NCBI GenBank assembly: GCA_035048495.1
Contig: JASUTR010000127.1
Span: forward strand, 1 to 64,000
Source of the DNA: Euptelea pleiosperma
Taxonomy: Eukaryota; Streptophyta; Magnoliopsida; Ranunculales; Eupteleaceae
Direction of reading: 5' to 3'
Length of the DNA: 64,000 nt
Part shown: piece by piece, positions 37,491 through 49,400 of the stretch
Numbering within the stretch: position 1 is the stretch's first letter
Layout of the letters: the number at the start of each line of letters is the position of its first letter
Notes under the pieces: model-generated
Told to the model about the DNA's origin: nothing
The model's input: the letters and a program-made list of their open reading frames with translations, nothing else
Databases searched by the model: none
Program-made: the position numbers and the translations under genes

Positions 37491-40400
37491 ATTTTTTTTG
37501 CAAACGGACCTCGTAATTTCACTCAATCTCTTCCATTACGATTGTTTGAACATGTTTAAAGTTTTAGAATGAGATTGGGGAGAGTCGGAACTCAGTCACT
37601 CTGTTCGTGCAACACTATCACTCATTAGATTCGGTTTGAGTATTATAGGCCTAGGTCAATAACTAGATACTTTTTCACAAGCGGACCTCGTAATTTGACT
37701 CAATCTCTTTAATTAATATTGTTTGAACACGTTTGAAGTGTTAGAACAAGATTGGGGAGAGTCAGAACTCATTCGCTCTGTTCGTGCTACAATGTCACTC
37801 CTTGGACTCAGTGTGAGTGTTACAGGCCTAGGTCTATAACAAGTTACTTTTTTGCAAACGGACCTCGTAATTTCACTCAATCTCTTCCATTACAATTGTT
37901 TAAACATGTTTAAAGTGTTAGAATGAGATTGGGGAGAGTCGGAACTCATTCGCCCTGTTCGTGAAACACTGTCACTCATTAGATTCGGTTTGAGAGTTAT
38001 AGACCTAGGTCTATAACTAGTTACTTTTTCACAAGCGGACCTTGTAATTTGACTCAATCTCTTCAATTAATATTGTTTCAACACGTTTGAAGTATTAGAA
38101 CAAGATTGGGGACAGTAAAAAATCGTTTACTCAGTTCGTGCGACAATGTCTCTAATTGGACTCTATTTTAGTGTTACAAGCTTAGGTCTATAACTAGTTA
38201 CTTTTTCACAACCGGACCTCATAATTGGACTCAATCTCTTCCATTACAATTATTTGAACATGTTTAAAGTATTAGAACAAGACTGGGGAAAGTCGGAAAT
38301 CGTTTCCTCTGTATGAGTGACAATGTCTATAATTGGACTCAGTTTGAGTGTTGCAAGCCTAATTCTATAACTAGTTACTTTTTTGCAACCGGACCTCGTG
38401 ATTTGACTCAATCTCTTCCATTACAATTGTTTCAACACGTTTCAAGTGTTAGAACAAGATTGAGGAGAGTCGGAACTCGTTTGCTTTGTTCGTGCGACAA
38501 TGTCTCTAATTAGACTAAGTTTAGGTGTAACATGCTTAGGTCTATAACTAGTTACTTTTCTACAACCGGACCTTGTAATTTTAGTTAAGCTCATCCATTA
38601 CAATTGTTTCAACATTTTGGAAGTTTTAGAATAAGATTTGGCAAAATCGGAACTCATTTGCTCTGGTCGTGCGACAATGTCTCTCATTAGACTCAGTTTG
38701 AGTGTTACAGGCCTAGGTCTATATCTAATTACTTTTTCACAACCGGACATCGTAATTTGACTCCATCACTTCTATTACAATTGTTTGAACATGTTTGAAG
38801 TGTTAGAACAAGATTGGGGAGAGTCAGAACTCATTCGCTCTGTTCGTGCTACAATGTCACTCCTTGGACTCAGTTTGAGTGTTACAGGCCTAGGTCTATA
38901 ACAAGTTACTTTTTTGCAAACGGACCTCGTAATTTCACTCAATCTCTTCAATTACGATTGTTTGAACATGTTTAAAGTGTTAGAACGAGATTGGGGAGAG
39001 TCGGAACTCATTCGCTCTGTTCGTGCAACACTGTCACTCATTAGATTTGGTTTGAGCGTTATAGGCCTAGGTCTATAACTAGTTACTTTTTCACAAGCGG
39101 ACCTTGTAATTTGACTCAATCTCTTCAATTAATATTGTTTGAACACGTTTGATGTGTTAGAACAAGACTGGGGAGAGTCAGAACTCATTCGCTCTGTTCG
39201 TGCTACAATGTCACTCCTTGGACTCAGTGTGAGTGTTACAGGCCTAGGTCTATTACAAGTTATTTTTTTGCAAACGGACCTCGTAATTTCACTCAATCTC
39301 TTCCATTACGATTGTTTGAACATGTTTAAAGTTTTAGAACGAGATTGGGGAGAGTCGGAACTCAGTCACTCTGTTCGTGCAACACTGTCACTCATTAGAT
39401 TCGGTTTGAGTGTTATAGGCCTAGGTCAATAACTAGATACTTTTTCACAAGCGGACCTTGTAATTTGACTCAATCTCTTTAATTAATATTGTTTGAACAC
39501 GTTTGAAGTGTTAGAACAAGACTGGGGAGAGTCAGAACTCATTCGCTCTGTTCGTGCTACAATGTCACTCCTTGGACTCAATGTGAGTGTTACAGACCTA
39601 GGTCTATAACAAGTTACTTTTTTGCAAACGGACCTCGTAATTTAACTCAATCTCTTCCATTACAATTGTTTAAACATGTTTAAAGTGTTAGAACGAGATT
39701 GGGGAGAGTCGGAACTCATTTGCTCTGTTCGTGCAACATTGTCACTCATTAGATTCGGTTTTAGCGTTATAGGCCTAGGTCTATAACTAGTTACTTTTTT
39801 ACAAGCGGACCTTGTAATTTGACTCAATCTCTTCAATTAATATTGTTTAAACACGTTTGAAGTATTAGAACAAGATTGGGGACAGTAAAAAATCGTTTAC
39901 TCAGTTCGTGCGACAATGTCTCTAATTGGACTCTATTTGAGTGTTACAAGCTTAGGTCTATAACGAGTTACTTTTTCGCAACCGGACCTCGTAATTTGAC
40001 TCAATATCTTCCATTACAATTGTTTGAACATGTTTGAAGTTTAGAACAAGACTGGGGAAAGTCGGAACTCGTTTGCTCTGTATGAGTGACAACGTCTCTA
40101 ATTGGACTCAGTTTGAGCGTTGCAAGCCTAATTCTATAACTAGTTACTTTTTTGCAACCGGACCTCGTAATTTGACTCAATCTCTTCCATTACAATTGTT
40201 TCAACACGTTTCAAGTGTTAGAACAAGATTGAGGAGAGTCGGAACTCGTTTGCTTTGTTCGTGCGACAATGTCTCTAATTGGAATAAGTTTATGTGTAAC
40301 ATGCTTAGGTCTATAACTTGTTACTTTTCTACGATTGGACATCGTAATTTTACTTAAGCTCATCCATTACAATTGTTTCAACACATTTGAAGTGTTAGAA

Positions 40401-42195
40401 CAAGATTTCCAAAATCGGAACTCATTTGCTCTGTTCGTGCGACAATGTCTCTCATTAGATTCAGTTTGACTGTTACAGGCCTAGGTCTATATCTAATTAC
40501 TTTTTCACAACCGGACCTCGTAATTTGACTTCATCACTTCTATTACAATTGTTTGAACATGTTTGAAGTGTTAGAACAAGATTGGGGAGAGTCAGAACTC
40601 ATTCGCTCTGTTCGTGCTACAATGTCACTCCTTGGACTCAGTTTGAGTGTTACAGGCCTAGGTCTATAACAAGTTACTTTTTTGCAAACGGACCTCGTAA
40701 TTGGACTCAATCTCTTCCATTACAATTGTTTGAACATGTTTGAAGTATTAGAACAACACTGGGGAAAGTCGGAACTCGTTTGCTCTGTATGAGTGACAAT
40801 GTCTTTAATTGGACTCAGTTTGAGTGTTGCAAGCCTAATTCTATAACTAGTTACTTTTTCGCAACCGGACCTCGTAATTTGACTCAATCTGTTACATTAC
40901 AATTGTTTCAACACGTTTCAAGTGTTAGAACAAGATTGAGGAGAGTCGGAACTCGTTTGCTTTGTTCGTGCGACAATGTCTCTAATTGGACTAAGTTTAT
41001 GTGTAACATGCTTAGGTCTATAACTTGTTACTTTTCTGCGATCGGACCTCGTAATTTTACTTAAGCTCATCAATTACAATTGTTTCAGCAGATTTGAAGT
41101 GTTAGACCAAGATTGGGCAAAATCGGAAGTCATTTGCTCTGTTCGTGCGACAATGTCTGTCATTAGACTCAGTTTGACTGTTACAGGCCTAGGTCTATAT
41201 CTAATTACTTTTTCACAACCGGACCTCGTAATTTGACTCCATCACTTTTATTACAATTGTTTGAACATGTTTGAAGTGTTAGAACAAGATTGGGGAGAGT
41301 CAGAACTCATTCGCTCTGTTCGTGCTACAATGTCACTCCTTGGACTCAGTTTGAGTGTTACAGGCCTAGGTCTATAACAAGTTATTTTTTTGCAAACGGA
41401 CCTCGTAATTTCACTCAATCTCTTCTATTACGATTGTTTAAACATGTTTAAAGTTTTAGAACGAGATTGGGGAGAGTCGGAACTCAGTCACTCTGTTCGT
41501 GCAACACTGTCACTCATTAGATTCGGTTTGAGTGTTATAGGCCTAGGTCAATAACTAGATACTTTTTCACAAGCGGACCTTGTAATTTGACTCAATCTCT
41601 TTAATTAATATTGTTTGAACACGTTTGACGTGTTAGAACAAGACTGGGGAGAGTCAGAACTCATTCGCTCTGTTCGTGCTACAATGTCACTCCTTGGACT
41701 CAGTGTGAGTGTTACAGGCCTAGGTCTATAACAAGTTACTTTTTTGCAAACGGACCTCGTAATTTCACTCAATCTCTTCCATTACAATTGTTTAAACATG
41801 TTTAAAGTGTTAGAACGAGATTGGGGAGAGTCGGAACTCATTCGCTCTGTTCGTGCAACACTGTCACTCATTAGATTTGGTTTGAGCGTTATAGGCCTAG
41901 GTCTATAACTAGTTACTTTTTCACAAGCGGACCTTGTAATTTGACTCAATCTCTTCAATTAATATTGTTTGAACACGTTTGAAGTGTTAGAACAAGATTA
42001 GGGACAGTAAAAAATCGTTTACTCAGTTTGTGCGACAATGTCTCTAATTGGACTCTATTTGAGTGTTACAAGCTTAGGTCTATAACTAGTTACTTTTTCG
42101 CAACCGGACCTCGTAATTGGACTCAATCTCTTCCATTACAATTGTTTGAACATGTTTGAAGTATTAGAACAAGACTGGGGAAAGTCGGAACTCGT
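37491..42195 (+). repeat. Mixed-length HOR region
   Basis: B landmarks at 38304, 40073, 40780 and 42196 give units of 10 (1,769 bp), 4 (707 bp) and 8 (1,416 bp) monomers. The 10-mer contains three E-F pairs. Everything is satellite; no gene or transposon seen. The part up to 40,821 is duplicated at the right end of the window. Confidence 0.8.
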
Positions 42196-44319
42196 TTGCT
42201 CTGTATGAGTGACAATGTCTTTAATTGGACTCAATTTGAGTGTTGCAAACCTAATTCTATAACTAGTTACTTTTTCGCAACCGGACCTCGTAATTTGACT
42301 CAATCTCTTCCATTACAATTGTTTCAACACGTTTCAAGTGTTAGAACAAGATTGAGGAGAGTCGGAACTCGTTTGCTTTGTTCGTGCGACAATGTCTCTA
42401 ATTGGACTAAGTTTATGTGTAACATGCTTAGGTTTATAACTTGTTACTTTTCTGCGATCGGACCTCGTAATTTTACTTAAGCTCATCCATTACAATTGTT
42501 TCAACACATTTGAAGTGTTAGAACAAGATTGGGCAAAATTGGAACTCATTTGCTCTGTTCGTGCGACAATGTCTTTCATTAGACTCAGTTTGACTGTTAC
42601 AGGCCTAGGTCTATATCTAATTACTTTTTCACAACCGGACCTCGTAATTTGACTTCATCACTTCTATTACAATTGTTTGAACATGTTTGAAGTGTTAGAA
42701 CAAGATTGGGGAGAGTCAGAACTCATTCGCTCTGTTCGTGCTACAATGTCACTCCTTGGACTCAGTTTGAGTGTTACAGGCCTAGGTCTATAACAAGTTA
42801 CTTTTTTGCAAACGGACCTCGTAATTTCACTCAATCTCTTCCATTACAATTGTTTAAATATGTTTAAAGTGTTAGAATGAGATTGGGGAGAGTCGGAACT
42901 CATTCGCTCTGTTCGTGAAACACTGTCACTCATTAGATTCGGTTTGAGAGTTATAGACCTAGGTCTATAACTAGTTACTTTTTCACAAGCGGACCTTGTA
43001 ATTTGACTCAATCTCTTCAATTAATATTTTTTCAACACGTTTGAAGTATTAGAACAAGATTGGGGACAGTAAAAAATCGTTTACTCAGTTCGTTCGACAA
43101 TGTCTCTAATTGGACTCTATTTTAGTGTTACAAGCTTAGGTCTATAACTAGTTACTTTTTCGCAACCGGACCTCGTAATTGGACTCAATCTCTTACATTA
43201 CAATTATTTGAACATGTTTAAAGTATTAGAACAAGACTGGGGTATGTCGGAAATCGTTTCCTCTGTATGAGTGACAATGTCTATAATTGGACTGAGTTTG
43301 AGTGTTGCAAGCCTAATTCTATAACTAGTTACTTTTTTGCAACCGGACCTCGTGATTTGACTCAATCTCTTCCATTACAATTGTTTCAACACGTTTCAAG
43401 TGTTAGAACAAGATTGAGGAGAGTCGGAACTCGTTTGCTTTGTTCGTGCGACAATGTCTCTAATTGGACTAAGTTTAGGTGTAACATGCTTAGGTCTATA
43501 ACTAGTTACTATTCTACAACTGGACCTCGTAATTTTAGTTAAGCTCATCCATTACAATTGTTTCAACACTTTGGAAGTGTTAGAATAAGATTGGGCAAAA
43601 TCGGAACTCATTTGCTCTGTTCGTGCGACAATGTCTCTCATTAGACTCAGTTTGAGTGTTACAGGCCTAGGTCTATATCTAATTACTTTTTCACAACCGG
43701 ACATCGTAATTTGACTCCATCACTTCTATTACAATTGTTTGAACATGTTTGAAGTGTTAGAACAAGATTGGGGAGAGTCAGAACTCATTCGCTCTGTTCG
43801 TGCTACAATGTCACTCCTTGGACTCAGTTTGAGTGTTACAGGCCTAGGTCTATAACAAGTTACTTTTTTGCAAACGGACCTCGTAATTTCACTCAATCTC
43901 TTCAATTACGATTGTTTGAACATGTTTAAAGTGTTAGAACGAGATTGGGGAGAGTCGGAACTCATTCGCTCTGTTCGTGCAACACTGTCACTCATTAGAT
44001 TTGGTTTGAGCGTTATAAGCCTAGGTCTATAACTAGTTACTTTTTCACAAGCGGACCTTGTAATTTGACTCAATCTCTTCAATTAATATTGTTTGAACAC
44101 GTTTGAAGTGTTAGAACAAGATTAGGGACAGTAAAAAATCGTTTACTCAGTTTGTGCGACAATGTCTCTAATTGGACTCTATTTGAGTGTTACAGGCTTA
44201 GGTCTATAACTAGTTACTTTTTCGCAACCGGACCTCGTAATTGGACTCAATCTCTTCCATTACAATTGTTTGAACATGTTTGAAGTATTAGAACAAGACT
44301 GGGGAAAGTCGGAACTCGT

Positions 44320-44496
44320 TTGCTCTGTATGAGTGACAATGTCTTTAATTGGACTCAGTTTGAGTGTTGCAAGCCTAATTCTATAACTAGTTACTTTTTC
44401 GCAACCGGACCTCGTAATTTGACTCAATCTGTTCCATTACAATTGTTTCAACACGTTTCAAGTGTTAGAACAAGATTGAGGAGAGTCGGAACTCGT
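44320..44496 (+). repeat. Monomer type B (reference copy)
   Basis: First monomer of a clean hexamer used here as the reference. B is recognised by ggaaagtcggaactcg upstream, then ctctgtatgagtgacaatg, and by gttgcaagcctaattc in place of the cctaggtct box of D-F. It is exactly 177 bp. B is the best anchor for counting HORs because the tatgagtgac string occurs in no other type. Confidence 0.9.
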
Positions 44497-44673
44497 TTGC
44501 TTTGTTCGTGCGACAATGTCTCTAATTGGACTAAGTTTATGTGTAACATGCTTAGGTCTATAACTTGTTACTTTTCTGCGATCGGACCTCGTAATTTTAC
44601 TTAAGCTCATCCATTACAATTGTTTCAACACATTTGAAGTGTTAGAACAAGATTGGGCAAAATTGGAACTCAT
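44497..44673 (+). repeat. Monomer type C (reference copy)
   Basis: 177 bp following B. Diagnostic strings are gaggagagtcggaactcg just upstream, tttgctttgttcgtgcg, gtgtaacatgcttagg, tgcgatcggacctcg and the type-specific tttacttaagctcatcc. The last contains CTTAAG, which I saw only in C monomers. Confidence 0.9.
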
Positions 44674-44850
44674 TTGCTCTGTTCGTGCGACAATGTCTGT
44701 CATTAGACTCAGTTTGACTGTTACAGGCCTAGGTCTATATCTAATTACTTTTTCACAACCGGACCTCGTAATTTGACTTCATCACTTCTATTACAATTGT
44801 TTGAACATGTTTGAAGTGTTTGAACAAGATTGGGGAGAGTCAGAACTCAT
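44674..44850 (+). repeat. Monomer type D (reference copy)
   Basis: 177 bp following C. Recognised by gggcaaaat upstream, gtcattagactcag (ctcattagactcag in most other copies), tgactgttacaggcctagg, tctatatctaattac in place of tctataact, and tgactYcatcacttctatt. Confidence 0.9.
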
Positions 44851-45027
44851 TCGCTCTGTTCGTGCTACAATGTCACTCCTTGAACTCAGTTTGAGTGTTA
44901 CAGGCCTAGGTCTATAACAAGTTACTTTTTTGCAAACGGACCTCGTAATTTCACTCAATCTCTTCCATTACAATTGTTTAAACATGTTTAAAGTGTTAGA
45001 ATGAGATTGGGGAGAGTCGGAACTCAT
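44851..45027 (+). repeat. Monomer type E (reference copy)
   Basis: 177 bp following D. Recognised by gagagtcagaactcattcg upstream, gtgctacaatgtcactcctt, tctataacaagtta followed by a T-run and gcaaacggacc, and tttcactcaatctc. A subtype E' carries cagtgtgagtg and is the first monomer of the extra E-F pair in octamers. Confidence 0.9.
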
Positions 45028-45204
45028 TCGCTCTGTTCGTGAAACACTGTCACTCATTAGATTCGGTTTGAGAGTTATAGACCTAGGTCTATAACTAGTT
45101 ACTTTTTCACAAGCGGACCTTGTAATTTGACTCAATCTCTTCAATTAATAATTTTTCAACACGTTTGAAGTATTAGAACAAGATTGGGGACATTAAAAAA
45201 TCGT
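45028..45204 (+). repeat. Monomer type F (reference copy)
   Basis: 177 bp following E. Recognised by gtgaaacactgtcactc (gtgcaacactgtcactc in most copies), attagattcggtttgag, gttatagacctaggtc or its gttataggcctagg variant, and tcacaagcggaccttgtaa. Confidence 0.9.
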
Positions 45205-45381
45205 TTACTCAGTTCGTTCGACAATGTCTCTAATTGGACTCTATTTTAGTGTTACAAGCTTAGGTCTATAACTAGTTACTTTTTCGCAACCGGACCTCGT
45301 AATTGGACTCAATCTCTTCCATTACAATTGTTTGAACATGTTTGAAGTATTAGAACAAGACTGGGGAAAGTCGGAACTCGT
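45205..45381 (+). repeat. Monomer type A (reference copy)
   Basis: 177 bp closing the hexamer. Recognised by taaaaaatcgtttactcag upstream, taattggactctatttKag, and gttacaagcttaggtc. The AAGCTT here is type-specific. This monomer joins the next B at 45,382, so six monomers sum to exactly 1,062 bp. Confidence 0.9.
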
Positions 45382-46443
45382 TTGCTCTGTATTAGTGACA
45401 ATGTCTTTAATTGGACTCAGTTTGAGTGTTGCAAACCTAATTCTATAACTAGTTACTTTTTCGCAACCGGACCTCGTAATTTGACTCAATCTCTTCCATT
45501 ACAATTGTTTCAACACGTTTCAATTGTTAGAACAAGATTGAGGAGAGTCGGAACTCGTTTGCTTTGTTCGTGCGACAATGTCTCTAATTGGACTAAGTTT
45601 ATGTGTAACATGCTTAGGTCTATAACTTGTTACTTTTCTGCGATCGGACCTCGTAATTTTACTTAAGCTCATCCATTATAATTGTTTCAACACTTTGGAA
45701 GTGTTAGAATAAGATTGGGCAAAATCGGAACTCATTTGCTCTGTTCGTGCGACAATGTCTCTAATTAGACTCAGTTTGAGTGTTACAGGCCTAGGTCTAT
45801 ATCTAATTACTTTTTCACAACCGGACATCGTAATTTGACTCCATCACTTCTATTACAATTGTTTGAACATGTTTGAAGTGTTAGAACAAGATTGGGGAGA
45901 GTCAGAACTCATTCGCTCTGTTCGTGCTACAATGTCACTCCTTGGACTCAGTTTGAGTGTTACAGGCCTAGGTCTATAACAAGTTACTTTTTTGCAAACG
46001 GACCTCGTAATTTCACTCAATCTCTACAATTACGATTGTTTCAACATGTTTAAAGTGTTAGAACGAGATTGGGGAGAGTCGGAACTCATTCGCTCTGTTC
46101 GTGCAACACTGTCACTCATTAGATTTGGTTTGAGCGTTATAGGCCTAGGTCTATAACTAGTTACTTTTTCACAAGCGGACCTTGTAATTTGACTCAATTT
46201 CTTCAATTAATATTGTTTGAACACGTTTGAAGTGTTAGAACAAGATTAGGGACAGTAAAAAATCGTTTACTCAGTTTGTGCGACAATGTCTCTAATTGGA
46301 CTCTATTTGAGTGTTACAAGCTTAGGTCTATAACTAGTTACTTTTTCGCAACCGGACCTCGTAATTGGACTCAATCTCTTCCATTACAATTGTTTGAACA
46401 TGTTTGAAGTATTAGAACAAGACTGGGGAAAGTCGGAACTCGT

Positions 46444-49400
46444 TTGCTCTGTATGAGTGACAATGTCTTTAATTGGACTCAGTTTGAGTGTTGCAAGCCT
46501 AATTCTATAACTAGTTACTTTTTTGCAACCGGACCTCGTAATTTGACTCAATCTCTTCCATTACAATTGTTTCAACACGTTTCAAGTGTTAGAACAAGAT
46601 TGAGGAGAGTCGGAACTCGTTAACTTTGTTCGTGCGACAATGTCTCTAATTGGACTCTATTTGAGTGTTACAAGCTTAGGTCAATAACTAGTTACTTTTT
46701 CGCAACCGGACCTCGTAATTTGACTCAATCTCTTCCATTACAATTGTTTGAACATGTTTGAAGTATTAGAACAAGACTGGGGAAAGTCGGAACTCGTTTG
46801 CTCTATATGAGTGACAATGTCTATAATTGGACTCACTTTGAGTGTTGCAAGCCTAATTCTATAACTAGTTACTTTTTTGCAACCGGACCTCGTAATTTGA
46901 CTCAATCTCTACCATTATAATTGTTTCAACACGTTTCAAATGTTAGAACAAGATTGAGGAGACTCGGAACTCGTTTGCTTTGTTCGTGCGACAATGTCTC
47001 TAATTGGACTAAGTTTATGTGTAACATGCTTAGGTCTATAACTTGTTACTTTTCTGCGATCGGACCTCGTAATTTTACTTAAGCTCATCCATTACAATTG
47101 TTTCAACACATTTGAAGTGTTAGAACAAGATTGGGCAAAATTGGAACTCATTTGCTCTGTTCGTGCGACAATGTCTGTCATTAGACTCAGTTTGACTGTT
47201 ACAGGCCTAGGTCTATATCTAATTACTTTTTCACAACCGGACCTCGTAATTTGACTTCATCACTTCTATTACAATTGTTTGAACATGTTTGAAGTGTTAG
47301 AACAAGATTGGGGAGAGTCAGAACTCATTCGCTCTGTTCGTGCTACAATGTCACTCCTTGGACTCAGTTTGAGTGTTACAGGCCTAGGTCTATAACAAGT
47401 TACTTTTTTGCAAACGGACCTCGTAATTTCACTCAATCTCTTCCATTACAATTGTTTAAACATGTTTAAAGTGTTAGAATGAGATTGGGGAGAGTCGGAA
47501 CTCATTCGCTCTGTTCGTGAAACACTGTCACTCATTAGATTCGGTTTGAGAGTTATAGACCTAGGTCTATAACTAGTTACTTTTTCACAAGCGGACCTTG
47601 TAATTTGACTCAATCTCTTCAATTAATATTGTTTCAACACGTTTGAAGTATTAGAACAAGATTTGGGACAGTTAAAATTCGTTTACTCAGTTCGTGCGAC
47701 AATGTCTCTAATTGGACTCTATTTCAGTGTTACAAGCTTAGGTCTATAACTAGTTACTTTTTCGCAACCGGACCTCGTAATTTGACTCAATCTCTTCCAT
47801 TACAATTGTTTGAACATGTTTGAAGTATTAGAACAAGACTGGGAAAAGTCGGAAATCGTTTGCTCTGTATGAGTGACAATGTCTATAATTGGACACAGTT
47901 TGAGTGTTGCAAGCCTAATTCTATAACTAGTTACTTTTTTGCAACCGGACCTCGTAATTTGACTCAATCTCTTCCATTACAATTGTTTCAACACGTTTCA
48001 AGTGTTAGAACAAGATTGAGGAGAGTCGGAACTCGTTTGCTTTGTTCGTGCGACAATGTCTCTAATTGGACTCTATTTGAGTGTTACAAGCTTAGGTCTA
48101 TAACTAGTTACTTTTTCGCAACCGGACCTCGTAATTTGACTCAATCTCTTCCATTACAATTGTTTGAACATGTTTGAAGTATTAGAACAAGACTGGGGAA
48201 AGTCGGAACTCGTTTGCTCTATATGAGTGACAATGTCTATAATTGGACTCACTTTGAGTGTTGCAAGCCTAATTCTATAACTAGTTACTTTTTTGCAACC
48301 GGACCTCGTAATTTGACTCAATCTCTTCCATTATAATTGTTTCAACACGTTTCAAGTGTTAGAACAAGATTGAGGAGACTCGGAACTCGTTTGCTTTGTT
48401 CGTGCGACAATGTCTCTAATTGGACTAAGTTTATGTGTAACATGCTTAGGTCTATAACTTGTTACTTTTCTGCGATCGGACCTCGTAATTTTACTTAAGC
48501 TCATCCATTACAATTGTTTCAACACATTTGAAGTGTTAGAACAAGATTTGCAAAATCGGAACTCATTTGCTCTGTTCGTGCGACAATGTCTCTCATTAGA
48601 CTCACTTTGACTGTTACAGGCCTAGGTCTATATCTAATTACTTTTTCACAACCGGACCTCGTAATTTGACTCCATCACTTCTATTACAATTGTTTGAAGA
48701 TGTTTGAAGTGTTAGAACAAGATTGGGAAGAGTCAGAACTCATTCGCTCTGTTCGTGCTACAATGTCACTCCTTGGACTCAGTTTGAGTGTTACAGGCCT
48801 AGGTCTATACCAAGTTATTTTTTTTGCAAACGGACCTCGTAATTTCACTCAATCTCTTCCATTACGATTGTTTGAACATGTTTAAAGTTTTAGAACGAGA
48901 TTGGGGAGAGTCGGAACTCAGTCACTCTGTTCGTGCAACACTGTCACTCATTAGATTCGGTTTGAGTATTATAGGCCTAGGTCAATAACTAGATACTTTT
49001 TCACAAACGGACCTTGTAATTTGACTCAATCTCTTTAATTAATATTGTTTGAACACGTTTGAAGTGTGAGAACAAGATTGGGGAGAGTCAGAACTCATTC
49101 GCTCTGTTCGTGCTACAATGTCACTCCTTGGACTCAGTGTGAGTGTTACAGGCCTAGGTCTATAACAAGTTACTTTTTTGCAAACGGACCTCGTAATTTC
49201 ACTCAATCTCTTCCATTACAATTGTTTAAACATTTTTAAAGTGTTAGAATGAGATTGGGGAGAGTCGGAACTCATTCGCCCTGTTCGTGAAACACTGTCA
49301 CTCATTAGATTCGGTTTGAGAGTTATAGACCTAGGTCTATAACTAGTTACTTTTTCACAAGCGGACCTTGTAATTTGACTCAATCTCTTCAATTAATATT

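Larger units (their letters stand above)
42196..46443 (+). repeat. Regular run of four 1,062-bp hexamer HORs
   Basis: B-type landmarks fall at 42196, 43258, 44320, 45382 and 46444, four consecutive intervals of exactly 1,062 bp. Each unit reads B-C-D-E-F-A. Alternate units resemble each other most: 42196 and 44320 carry gtctttaattgg in B, while 43258 carries gtctataattgg and the ttttagttaagc variant in C. This hints at a dodecamer sub-pattern. Confidence 0.85.

Noticed and set aside
44320..45381. CENP-B box in the monomer
   Set aside because: Strings such as ttcgcaaccggacc resemble part of it, but the canonical TTCGNNNNANNCGGG pattern is not present in any monomer type I read.
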